Source of the DNA: Fuchsiella alkaliacetigena
GTDB taxonomy: Bacteria; Bacillota; Halanaerobiia; Halobacteroidales; Acetohalobiaceae
Assembly: GCF_023227765.1 (NCBI RefSeq)
Contig: NZ_JALKBZ010000005.1
Span: forward strand, 30,977-94,976
Reading direction: 5' to 3'
Length of the DNA: 64,000 nucleotides
Position numbers and translations under genes: made by a program. Below are positions 33,412 through 41,254 of the stretch, in pieces (the stretch's first letter is position 1; every line of letters begins with the position of its first letter). The notes under the pieces were generated by a model. The model saw only the letters and a list, made by a program, of their open reading frames with translations. It did no database searches and was not told where the DNA came from.

Positions 33412-33619
33412 CCCTTAACCCTCCTTCCCCACCAATAACTACCCAAATCATATAAGGTATTATTCCCAGTTAATTAAAAAATATTATAAATACTAAAGGA
33501 CAACCATTTATATATTTTCTTCATAAAATTCTTAATTCCTGCTTTTTTGTAAAAAAAACCAACTTAAAATGCTTTGAACTGTCGAAAAAATAAGGAATAA
33601 ACGATTAATTTATCTATTT

Positions 33620-34213
33620 TTACTCCAACAACTCACTAATCTTAGCCATAATTTCAGCTCCAGCCTCTCTCATTTCACTCTTATCTAACTTTTTATCATA
33701 ATAATCACTAAGAGTAAAGGCTTGACCGATATTTATCTTTATTTTTTCTTTAAATAGTTTTTCAGTATTAACTAAGCCTATTGGTAAAATAGGAGCTTTA
33801 GACTTTAAAGCAATCATCACTACCCCTAGCTTAGCTCTCCTCAGCTTTCCTGACTTACTTCTAGTACCTTCAGGAAATAACCCTAAAACCTCTCCTTCTT
33901 CCAAAATATTCAAGGCCGCCCTGATTGCTTGCCGATCAGGCTTACCCCTTTTAATAGGAAGAGTGCCAATATGAGATAAAATGCTGCCCAAAATAGGAAC
34001 TTCAAAAAGCTCCTTTTTAGCTACAAAATGCACCCTTCTGTTTAAGGCACTACCTACAGCTGGAGGATCTAAATTACTGATATGATTAGCTACTACTATC
34101 AACGGGCCCTGTTGAGGGATATTTTCCTGACCTTCAATCTCCCAACCAGCTAAATTGAATAGATTACTAAAAATAAAGTGCCCCATACCATAAACTCGCT
34201 TACCGCTAAGCAT
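33620..34213 (-). CDS. plsC: 1-acyl-sn-glycerol-3-phosphate acyltransferase PlsC
   Basis: Acylates lysophosphatidate to phosphatidate, following PlsY. The 197-residue protein has the catalytic NHISNLD motif (HX4D) near residue 42, KKELFEVPILGSI, LFPEGTRSKSG near 115 and the APILPIGLVNT strand. Start ATG overlaps the cmk stop (TAATG) and follows CAGGAGGAATTATA. It is cotranscribed with cmk. The 208 bases to ispH-S1 hold no visible gene or clear terminator, so ispH-S1 may be in the same transcript. Confidence 0.93.
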   Translation of the reverse strand: MLSGKRVYGMGHFIFSNLFNLAGWEIEGQENIPQQGPLIVVANHISNLDPPAVGSALNRRVHFVAKKELFEVPILGSILSHIGTLPIKRGKPDRQAIRAALNILEEGEVLGLFPEGTRSKSGKLRRAKLGVVMIALKSKAPILPIGLVNTEKLFKEKIKINIGQAFTLSDYYDKKLDKSEMREAGAEIMAKISELLE

Positions 34214-34884
34214 TATAATTCCTCCTGACAGAGTGCTAATACTTCAGCTACCACTTCTTGAATAGTCAAATCAGTAGAATCAATCTCAATAGCATCAGGA
34301 CTCTTTTTAAGTGGAGATATCTCTCGTTCACTATCCAACTTATCTCGCTGTATGATATCAGCCTTTAATTTAGCAAAATCAACGCTCTCCCCTTTATCCT
34401 TCAACTCCTGATACCTACGTCTAGCCCTTTCTTCACTAGAAGCAGTTAAAAATATCTTCAAATCAGCTTCAGGTAAAACTACAGTACCAATATCCCTACC
34501 ATCCATAACTACTCCTCTATCTTTAGCCAAACGTTGCTGCCAATCAACCAGTCTTTCTCTAACAATAGGAACCTTAGCTACTAAAGAAACATTATTATTA
34601 ACTTTGGAGCTCCTAATTTCTTCAGTAACATCCTCGCCATCTAATAAAATTCTATTCTTCCCCTCACTTCTAGTAAATAAAATTTCTGTATTTTGAAGCA
34701 GCTTAGCTAGCTCAGCTTCAGAATCTAATTTAACTCCCCTATTTAAAGCTTTCAAAGTTATAGCCCTATACATAGCTCCAGTATCAATATAAACAACTCC
34801 TAACTCTGCAGCTACCTTCTTAGCTATAGTACTTTTGCCAGCTCCTGCTGGACCGTCAATAGCAACTACTAAATCTGATTTCAT
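34213..34884 (-). CDS. cmk: Cytidylate kinase Cmk
   Basis: Phosphorylates CMP and dCMP. The 223-residue protein has the P-loop AIDGPAGAGKSTIAKKVA, YIDTGAMYRAIT, the MDGRDIGTVVLPEADLKIFLTAS segment and a lid with RARRRYQELKDKG. ATG follows AAGGACTGAACAGAT. The order cmk - plsC - S1 protein is common in Firmicutes. It ends with a one-base overlap with plsC. Confidence 0.96.
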   Translation of the reverse strand: MKSDLVVAIDGPAGAGKSTIAKKVAAELGVVYIDTGAMYRAITLKALNRGVKLDSEAELAKLLQNTEILFTRSEGKNRILLDGEDVTEEIRSSKVNNNVSLVAKVPIVRERLVDWQQRLAKDRGVVMDGRDIGTVVLPEADLKIFLTASSEERARRRYQELKDKGESVDFAKLKADIIQRDKLDSEREISPLKKSPDAIEIDSTDLTIQEVVAEVLALCQEEL

Positions 34885-34968
34885 ATCTGTTCAGTCCTTC
34901 CCCCTTCTGCTAACTATTACCTTCTAAATAATTCGTGAAAGGAGAGTAGACTCCTGCTTAAAAAGAAA

Positions 34969-36252
34969 TTAAATCTGCTCTAAAAGATCAGTAAAGTTAG
35001 GGAAGGAAGTCTTAATACAGTCACAGTTTTTAATCACTACTTCTTCCTCAGCAATTAAGGCAGCCACTGCTAGAGACATAGCTATTCGATGGTCACCATA
35101 ACTTCTACACTCAGCGCCACCCTTGATTTTTTGCGGGCCCTCGATAATCATTCCATCCTCCCGCTCCTCTATCTCAACCCCTAACTTCCTTAACTCTTTA
35201 ACCATAGCCGAGATTCTATCAGTCTCCTTAACTCGTAGCTCCTCAGCATCCTTAATAACTGTAGTACCTTCAGCCTGAGTAGCTGCTACGGCTAAAATGG
35301 GAATCTCATCTATTAACTTAGGAATCACTGCCCCACCAATCTCAACTGCCTTTAAAGGACTAGAATTCACCTTCAAATCGGCTATCGGCTCCTGATTCAC
35401 TAAACGCTGCTCCAATAGTTCATAATCAGCTTCCATCTTTGTTAAGATCTCCAATAGTCCATCACGAGTAGGATTTAAACCTACATTACTTAAGACCAAT
35501 TCCGAATCCGAATTAATTAAAGCAGCTACTATAAAGAAGGCTGCTGAAGATATATCACTAGGTACTACTACCTCTTGTCCTTCCAGCTTCGGCTTAGCTT
35601 TAACACTAACCTCTAAACCATCAACCTCAACTTCAGCTCCAAAATACTCCAGCATTCTTTCAGTATGATCCCGAGACTGAGCAGGCTCTATCACTCTAGT
35701 TACTCCTTGAGCATATAAACCAGCCAGTAAAATACAGGACTTAACCTGAGCGCTGGCCACCGGAGAGTTATAACTAAAGGAGGATAGTTGTTGTCCTATC
35801 ACCGTTAAGGGAGCTAAATTAGCATTATCACGGCCCCAAATTTTAGCTCCCATCTCACTTAAAGGATCAGTCACCCTAGCCATAGGACGCTGATTTAGAG
35901 ACTCATCGCCAGTTAGCACCGAATAAAAGTCCTGCCCAGCTAAGATACCTAATAACAAACGCATAGCCGTCCCTGAATTACCTAAATCAAGTACAGACTC
36001 CGGCTCACTTAGCCCTTCCAAACCAACTCCTTTAATCACAATCTCTTCTGCCCCGAAATTTTCAACTTCAACTCCCATTTGCTGAAAAGCACGTAAAGTA
36101 TTTAAACAGTCTTCTCCTGTCAAGAAACCACTGATCCGCGTCTTACCTCTAGCTAAAGAACCAATCATCACCGACCTATGGGAAATTGATTTATCACCCG
36201 GTACTTTAATCTGGCCCTTCAGCCCACTTTTAGGCTTTATTTTTAACTCCAT
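34969..36252 (-). CDS. aroA: 3-phosphoshikimate 1-carboxyvinyltransferase (EPSP synthase) AroA
   Basis: Forms EPSP from shikimate 3-phosphate and PEP in the shikimate pathway. The 427-residue protein has GQIKVPGDKSISHRSVMIG, LDLGNSGTAMRLLLG near 90, DESLNQRPMARVTDPL, and the C-terminal LRVKETDRISAM and YGDHRIAMSLAVA. Class II-type sequence. Start ATG 36252 follows AAGGTGGTAGGATA; the 6 extra upstream residues contain the ribosome site. It is the last gene of the aromatic operon before cmk. Confidence 0.97.
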   Translation of the reverse strand: MELKIKPKSGLKGQIKVPGDKSISHRSVMIGSLARGKTRISGFLTGEDCLNTLRAFQQMGVEVENFGAEEIVIKGVGLEGLSEPESVLDLGNSGTAMRLLLGILAGQDFYSVLTGDESLNQRPMARVTDPLSEMGAKIWGRDNANLAPLTVIGQQLSSFSYNSPVASAQVKSCILLAGLYAQGVTRVIEPAQSRDHTERMLEYFGAEVEVDGLEVSVKAKPKLEGQEVVVPSDISSAAFFIVAALINSDSELVLSNVGLNPTRDGLLEILTKMEADYELLEQRLVNQEPIADLKVNSSPLKAVEIGGAVIPKLIDEIPILAVAATQAEGTTVIKDAEELRVKETDRISAMVKELRKLGVEIEEREDGMIIEGPQKIKGGAECRSYGDHRIAMSLAVAALIAEEEVVIKNCDCIKTSFPNFTDLLEQI

Positions 36253-36270
36253 TATCCTACCACCTTCCAA

Positions 36271-37371
36271 CTACTTTAATTCCACCTTATACTCGGCTCC
36301 AATTAATAGCTCCTCTGCTGCTTTCAACTCTCCCGCGGTAGCAAAAGCCAACCTCAAGCTACCCCCTTTTTCTCTAACCCGAAGAATCTCAATATCAGTA
36401 ATATTAATTCCAGCTTCACCGATTAAAGAAGTAACTTTAGCAATAGCATTAGGTCTATCCGGGATAGTCAGTACCAACTCATAAGCTGGCGGAAGCAGTC
36501 CCCGCTGCTTTTTAGGAATCTCCTCTCGTAAATCTTTGATACTAGCAAACTTATCAAATAACTGCTGATAATCACTTTCGGTCAATAAAGCTGAAAAATC
36601 TAATAACTTCTGCTTAAAGTTTTCTAACATTTCCACAATATATTCTACATTATTTAAACAGATATCGCTCCACATAGTAGGATCTCCAGCTGCTATCCGC
36701 GTGGTATCCCTAAAACCACCCGCTGCCAGAAAGAAGGCTCGTTCATCTGTTTTAGCTAGCTCCCCTACTGAATCCACCAAAGCACAAGCTACAAGATGAG
36801 GCAAATGGCTAACTGCAGCCACAACTCTATCGTGATCATTCGGCTCCATATACATCAGTATAGCCCCCACTTTTTCCAAAAGTTCCTCTAAAAGAGCTAG
36901 CTTTTCTTGCTCAGTATCCTCTAGGGGAGTCAATACATAAATAGCATTTTCAAAAAGATAGGCATCAGCTCCAGCTGGCCCGCTGACTTCAGAGCCGGTC
37001 ATTGGATGACCCGGAATATAAGTCAGCTTAGAATCCAGCTGCAACTTAAGCTCAGCTACTAACTCACTTTTAGTACTTCCCACATCAGTAACTATAGTCT
37101 CAGCCGTTAACTTAGATTGAATCTCCAACAAAGTATCAGTAATAGCTGCTACTGGTACAGCTAAGACTACTAAATCCACTTCAGCTAAGCCATTCTCAAA
37201 GTCCATAAACTTCTTATCGATAGCCCCTATTTCTAAAGCAGTAGCTAAATGCTCCTCTTGACGGTCATAGCCATAAATTTCAGTTACTTCAGTAAAACGC
37301 TTTAAAGCTAAACCTAAAGAGCTACCTAGTAATCCTACTCCGATAATCGCTACTTTTTTAATCCTCTCCAT
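36271..37371 (-). CDS. tyrA: Prephenate dehydrogenase TyrA with ACT domain
   Basis: Oxidatively decarboxylates prephenate to 4-hydroxyphenylpyruvate for tyrosine. 366 residues: Rossmann motif IIGVGLLGSSLGLALKR, TDVGSTKSELV, PGHPMTGSEVSGP, AAVSHLPHLVACALVD, AAGGFRDTTRIA, and a C-terminal ACT domain (about 292-366, TIPDRPNAIAKVTSLIGEAG) expected to sense tyrosine. ATG follows GGAGTTGAAAATTA. It is 18 bases upstream of aroA. Confidence 0.96.
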   Translation of the reverse strand: MERIKKVAIIGVGLLGSSLGLALKRFTEVTEIYGYDRQEEHLATALEIGAIDKKFMDFENGLAEVDLVVLAVPVAAITDTLLEIQSKLTAETIVTDVGSTKSELVAELKLQLDSKLTYIPGHPMTGSEVSGPAGADAYLFENAIYVLTPLEDTEQEKLALLEELLEKVGAILMYMEPNDHDRVVAAVSHLPHLVACALVDSVGELAKTDERAFFLAAGGFRDTTRIAAGDPTMWSDICLNNVEYIVEMLENFKQKLLDFSALLTESDYQQLFDKFASIKDLREEIPKKQRGLLPPAYELVLTIPDRPNAIAKVTSLIGEAGINITDIEILRVREKGGSLRLAFATAGELKAAEELLIGAEYKVELK

Positions 37372-37395
37372 TAATTTTCAACTCCAAAATCTACT

Positions 37396-38409
37396 TTAAA
37401 TTACCTTACCTACAACTTCAGCTAGAGGCCCTAACTCCTCCATTAACTTACCAAAACCGTCGGGGTTTAAAGATTGCGGGCCGTCGCAAAGAGCCTCCGT
37501 AGGATTAGGATGCACCTCTACCATTAAACCATCTGCCCCTGCTGCTAAAGCAGCCTTAGCCATTGGATTAACCAAACTCCATTTACCAGTTCCGTGACTT
37601 GGATCTACAATCACCGGTAAATGACTTAACTCCTTGATGACTGGTATAGTAGAAATATCTACTGTGTTCCTAGTATAATCCACAAAGGTTCTAATTCCTC
37701 GCTCACAAAGAATTACATTATGATTGCCTCCAGCCATTATATATTCTGCCGCCATTAGCAGCTCTTTATAAGTAGCTGTCATAGCTCGTTTAAGCATCAC
37801 CGGCTTGTCCTGCTTTCCTAATTCATTAAGCAAAGGATAGTTCTGCATATTTCTAGCTCCAACTTGCATAATATCAGCATACTTGCCCACTAAAGATACA
37901 CTACGAGTATCCATTACTTCAGTAATTATCTTCAAACCAGTTCTTTCTTTAGCTTCGCCCAACATTTTCAAGCCGTCCTTCTTTAAACCTTGAAAGCTAT
38001 AAGGAGAAGTTCGCGGCTTAAAAGCTCCTCCGCGAAGAATCTGAGCTCCCTTTTCCTTAACTGCCTCCGCTGCTGCAAATAGCTGCTCCTTGCTTTCCAC
38101 GGCACAGGGCCCGGCCATCACAGCAAAAGAACCACCACCTATTTTCACATCATCTATCTCAACTACAGTATCCTCTTCTTTAAACTGCTTACCTGAGAGC
38201 TTATAAGGCTTAGTAATCTCTACAATCTTCTCAATCCCTTGCAAGGAAGCGATAGACTGCCGTAATTCAATTTTACCTTCACCAATCACTCCAATAATTG
38301 TCTTTCTTTCACCTACAGAAACATGAGTATCTAAACCCTCTTCATTTACTTTAGCCACCACATTATCAATCTGTGCTTTACTAGCATCATTTTCCATTAC
38401 AATTATCAT
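37396..38409 (-). CDS. aroF: 3-deoxy-7-phosphoheptulonate synthase AroF (DAHP synthase)
   Basis: First step of the shikimate pathway, condensing PEP and erythrose 4-phosphate. The 337-residue protein has a ferredoxin-like N-terminal domain (residues 1-70, MIIVMENDASKAQIDNVVAK), as in Thermotoga-type DAHP synthases where it gives feedback control, then the barrel with VMAGPCAVESKEQ, GGAFKPRTSPYSFQG, VGARNMQNYPLL, LKRAMTATYKE and DPSHGTGK. ATG follows AGGAGGGATTAAGT. It lies between hisC and tyrA. Confidence 0.96.
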   Translation of the reverse strand: MIIVMENDASKAQIDNVVAKVNEEGLDTHVSVGERKTIIGVIGEGKIELRQSIASLQGIEKIVEITKPYKLSGKQFKEEDTVVEIDDVKIGGGSFAVMAGPCAVESKEQLFAAAEAVKEKGAQILRGGAFKPRTSPYSFQGLKKDGLKMLGEAKERTGLKIITEVMDTRSVSLVGKYADIMQVGARNMQNYPLLNELGKQDKPVMLKRAMTATYKELLMAAEYIMAGGNHNVILCERGIRTFVDYTRNTVDISTIPVIKELSHLPVIVDPSHGTGKWSLVNPMAKAALAAGADGLMVEVHPNPTEALCDGPQSLNPDGFGKLMEELGPLAEVVGKVI

Positions 38410-38438
38410 ACTTAATCCCTCCTAAGTTTTAAAGAACC

Positions 38439-39518
38439 TTACGCTAAGGTATTCTTTAAAGCTTTAATGAATTTTTTATTTTGTTCTTCAGTACCGATAG
38501 TCACCCGAATCATTTCTTCATAACCAAATACTCCCGCATTACGAACAATTATACCTTGCTTAAGCAGTTGCTCAAATACATCTTCAGCACTTTGCTCCAC
38601 ATCGAATAAAATAAAATTAGTTTCCGTAGGCACATACTCTAATCCTAACTTCTCCAACTCTTGATAAAGATACTCCTTACCAGCATTATTGAGCTGACAG
38701 CTATTAGTTAAATGCTCCTCGTCCTCTAAAGCCGCTAAAGCTGCCTTTTGGGCCATAGAGTTCACATTAAAAGGATGTCGCACCCGGTCTAAATAATCTA
38801 TTATTTCCTCACTAGCAATTCCATAACCGATTCTTAAGCCTGCTAAAGCATAGATCTTAGAAAAAGTACGTAAGATAATTACATTTTCATAATCCTCTAA
38901 ATAATCCAAACTTTCCGGATACTCCTCATTATCTACATATTCATAATAAGCCTCATCAAAGATAACTACTACCTCTTCCGGTACCTCCTCTAAAAAGGCC
39001 TCTACTTCACTTTTAGTAACTACAGTCCCCGTAGGATTATTGGGGTTACAGACAAATATCAGCTTAGTATTAGCACTAATAGCCTTCTTCATCGCCGCTA
39101 GATCATGAGTATAGTCCACTAAAGGAACAGTTACTATATTTCCTCCCATAATATTAGTCACAAACTCATACTGACTAAAGGAAGGATAAGCCATAATCAC
39201 CTCATCCCCCGGCTTAATAAAGGTTTCAGCAATTAAGCCTAAAAGACCATCGGAGCCATTACCAAAAATCAACTGTTCTTGACTAACTCCTAGTTTTTCA
39301 CTTAAAGCCCTCCGCAAATAATGACAGTTGCCATCAGGATAAATATGAACCTCCTCAGCTACTGACTGCATAGCCTCTATTGCTTTGCTAGGAGGGCCAA
39401 TAGGATTTTCATTAGAAGCCAACTTAATTACTTCATCCAATCCCAACTCCCTTTTAACCTCTTCAATAGGTTTGCCCGGCACATAAGGGCTAATTTCTAG
39501 AATTTCTTCTCTAATCAC
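38439..39518 (-). CDS. hisC: Histidinol-phosphate/aromatic aminotransferase HisC
   Basis: Class II PLP aminotransferase of 359 residues. Motifs: ASNENPIGPPSKAI, FGNGSDGLLGLIAE, CNPNNPTGTVV, FDEAYYEYVD, and the PLP lysine in RTFSKIYALAGLRIGYG. HisC makes histidinol phosphate in histidine synthesis; located between aroH and aroF with no other his gene, it more likely also or mainly transaminates prephenate-derived oxo acids to tyrosine and phenylalanine. Start GTG 39518 follows AAGGAGGAAGATAATA. Confidence 0.93.
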   Translation of the reverse strand: MIREEILEISPYVPGKPIEEVKRELGLDEVIKLASNENPIGPPSKAIEAMQSVAEEVHIYPDGNCHYLRRALSEKLGVSQEQLIFGNGSDGLLGLIAETFIKPGDEVIMAYPSFSQYEFVTNIMGGNIVTVPLVDYTHDLAAMKKAISANTKLIFVCNPNNPTGTVVTKSEVEAFLEEVPEEVVVIFDEAYYEYVDNEEYPESLDYLEDYENVIILRTFSKIYALAGLRIGYGIASEEIIDYLDRVRHPFNVNSMAQKAALAALEDEEHLTNSCQLNNAGKEYLYQELEKLGLEYVPTETNFILFDVEQSAEDVFEQLLKQGIIVRNAGVFGYEEMIRVTIGTEEQNKKFIKALKNTLA

Positions 39519-39545
39519 TATTATCTTCCTCCTTATTTAAATTAA

Positions 39546-39911
39546 TTACGCTAAATCAGGCCTTAATCCTTCAGCCTTACGCAAATAAGTATGCTCAATC
39601 TCTTTACGTTCCATCTCAGTATTGATATGTATTAAAATCCTAATACATTTAGATATAGAACCCGGTACATCTATCTCCGTAGCACATAATAAAGGTATAA
39701 AATCAAAACCTAAACTCCGAGCTGCCTGAGCTGGAAAAACAGCATTTAAATCTTGAGTCATAGTAAAAAACATAGAAATAATATTTTCTTCACTTAAATT
39801 ATTTCTCTGCATAGCTACCTTTATTAGTTCTTTGGTAGCTGCTAAAATCGACTCCTCAGTATTCTCTTCTACTGTGATAGCCCCTCGAATTGCATAAACT
39901 TTATTACTCAT
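39546..39911 (-). CDS. aroH: Chorismate mutase AroH
   Basis: Converts chorismate to prephenate. The 121-residue AroH-type (monofunctional trimeric) enzyme starts MSNKVYAIRGAITVEENTEESI and has FTMTQDLNAVFPAQAARSLG and the C-terminal HTYLRKAEGLRPDL, with the catalytic Arg, Glu and Tyr expected in these segments. Start ATG 39911 follows AAGGAAGTATGCTG; the frame to 39962 runs into hutP. It is the first biosynthetic gene after hutP. Confidence 0.94.
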   Translation of the reverse strand: MSNKVYAIRGAITVEENTEESILAATKELIKVAMQRNNLSEENIISMFFTMTQDLNAVFPAQAARSLGFDFIPLLCATEIDVPGSISKCIRILIHINTEMERKEIEHTYLRKAEGLRPDLA

Positions 39912-39933
39912 CAGCATACTTCCTTTCTTAACT

Positions 39934-40356
39934 TTAAGGTACTGCTCGATGTCCCAAACCAATAGCCATCTCGTTTAAATGTAATAAACCAATAGCAAAA
40001 AAGATAGCCACACTAATATGATCACCGCGGCGGGCAATCCCAATCTTTCCTCCTACATTAAAACCCACAGCTTTAGGAGTAATTTGAGCTAAAGCTTCTC
40101 GAGTAGCCCCAGCTATTGCTCCCTGATCAGTATGAGTATCTTGAATTACCGACTCTCTTTTAGCAGCAACTATAGATCTTTCAATTATCTGCTTAATAGA
40201 AGAGCTAAACTCACCTCCAAAATCCACTGCTGCTACCTTCATCTTTTCAGTAGCATACTCTTCCTTTAACACTTTTTCCTCCGAACGATTACTTAAGGCC
40301 ATCTTAATTGCTGCGGTTGCTACTTCCTTGCTGGCTTGATCTTGATCCTGATCCAT
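39934..40356 (-). CDS. hutP: HutP family RNA-binding antiterminator
   Basis: 140-residue homologue of HutP, the Bacillus protein that binds L-histidine and NAG-repeat RNA to prevent termination in the hut operon. The C-terminal half is clearest: GKIGIARRGDHISVAIFFAIG followed by LLHLNEMAIGLGHRAV aligns with the HutP end. The N-terminal SKEVATAAIKMALSN matches the first helix. Here it leads an aromatic amino-acid operon rather than hut genes, so its ligand could be an aromatic amino acid or histidine. ATG follows GAAGGAGGAAAGAAATA. A leader with GGUAG repeats and a terminator precedes it, suggesting autoregulation. Confidence 0.82.
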   Translation of the reverse strand: MDQDQDQASKEVATAAIKMALSNRSEEKVLKEEYATEKMKVAAVDFGGEFSSSIKQIIERSIVAAKRESVIQDTHTDQGAIAGATREALAQITPKAVGFNVGGKIGIARRGDHISVAIFFAIGLLHLNEMAIGLGHRAVP

Positions 40357-40387
40357 TATTTCTTTCCTCCTTCAAGATAATAAAATA

Positions 40388-40413
40388 CAAAAAACACCCC
40401 GGTAGGAGTGTTT
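40388..40413 (-). terminator. Leader terminator (attenuator) upstream of hutP
   Basis: AAACACTCC / GGGGTGTTT (one G-U pair) around loop UACC, followed by TTTTTTG on the minus strand. It lies between the hutP promoter and the hutP start, so read-through is required for expression of the operon. Confidence 0.8.
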
Positions 40414-40562
40414 AAATAATAATATAACTAAGCGCCTTGGTTTTCCTACCCTAACTAACCATCCTAACAGACCAAGCCCAATGTAGTTTATCCATTTTTA
40501 ACTCAATCACTATCCTACCATCCTACCGTAATACCATACTACCATAATACTTATTGCTTTTA
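40414..40562 (-). promoter_or_regulatory. hutP operon leader with periodic GGUAG array
   Basis: The leader RNA carries GGUAG-type motifs at exact 8-base spacing (complements at 40539-40543, 40531-40535 as GGUAU, 40523-40527, 40515-40519). A second UAG-rich block spans 40444-40470, held in a loop closed by CUUGGU/ACCAAG. Three copies of GGUAGGA (40521-40527, 40513-40519, 40444-40450) are complementary to UCCUACC in the terminator 5' arm and loop (40401-40407). This looks like a protein- and pairing-dependent antiterminator, probably for the HutP protein encoded next. It is a prediction. Confidence 0.55.
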
Positions 40563-40570
40563 ATTATATT

Positions 40571-40599
40571 AACATAAAGCCACTCTCTTTACAAGTCAA
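40571..40599 (-). promoter_or_regulatory. Promoter of the hutP-aromatic operon
   Basis: TTGACT (40594-40599), 17 bases, TATGTT (40571-40576) on the minus strand; a TATAAT also lies slightly downstream. It starts right after the upstream gene's stop codon. Confidence 0.5.
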
Positions 40600-40601
40600 G
40601 A

Positions 40602-41186
40602 TTAATATCTTTCTCCGAACTCCACTTCAAACAAAGATTTCACCTCATTTTGAAGCCAAAACTGCTCTCCGACTTTATAACTAGCTATATTATCTGAAGC
40701 ATCAACTACTTCCACCCACAATCCTTGTTCTATTCCGCGAGCATCTAAAGCAACTTCATCTCCAGGTTCAACAGAAAACTGCAACGAATTACTACTAAAC
40801 TGCTCCCTAACTTCTTCATTAATTAATACTTTAAGCTCTCCACTTTCTGTTAAATTTAAAACCCGTAAAGTCACTTCACCTTGTTGAATTTCACTTTGCC
40901 CTCCAACTACAGCTTGGCTAGCCTGCTCTAACTCTCGTTCTTCAGTCAACTGTCCACTTTCTAGTTGCTCAAAAGGCAAATAGTTTAAAGCTCTATTTAC
41001 AATGGAATTACTTGCTGCTCGCTGCAACAATTCTGAATCCCTTAAGTCTAACTCTTCATTGAAAGGATGCTGAAAAGATATTTGCACAGTAATCAATAAA
41101 ATAATCAAAACGATCGTTCCTTTAATCAATAAGCTCTCGATCTTTTCAATTAACTTTAAAATAAAGTTATAAAATCCCCGGGACAT
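40602..41186 (-). CDS. Membrane-anchored protein of unknown function
   Basis: 194 residues, not recognised. One N-terminal membrane segment (LLIKGTIVLIILLITVQISF, about residues 19-38) is preceded by a basic cytoplasmic stub and followed by an acidic, Gln/Glu-rich extracellular or periplasmic part. Residues 95-190 look like one or two small beta domains (VTLRVLNLTESGELKVLINEE, FSVEPGDEVALDARG, LWVEVVDASDNIASYKVG). No cysteine or catalytic motif stands out. ATG follows GAGGTGATTCT. It lies between the BaiN-like gene and the hutP promoter. Confidence 0.7.
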   Translation of the reverse strand: MSRGFYNFILKLIEKIESLLIKGTIVLIILLITVQISFQHPFNEELDLRDSELLQRAASNSIVNRALNYLPFEQLESGQLTEERELEQASQAVVGGQSEIQQGEVTLRVLNLTESGELKVLINEEVREQFSSNSLQFSVEPGDEVALDARGIEQGLWVEVVDASDNIASYKVGEQFWLQNEVKSLFEVEFGERY

Positions 41187-41254
41187 AGAATCACCTCATA
41201 ATTTGACTTTTACTTAATTCTATGCTTATCCCAAGAACAATATCCCAATTATAG

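Noticed and set aside
40507..40547. Short regular repeats considered as a CRISPR
   Set aside because: Period is only 8 bases with no spacers; better explained as a leader RNA motif array.
40414..40562. TRAP (MtrB) binding site
   Set aside because: TRAP uses about 11 GAG/UAG triplets spaced 2-3 bases; spacing here is mainly 8 bases and no mtrB gene is near, while hutP is the next gene.
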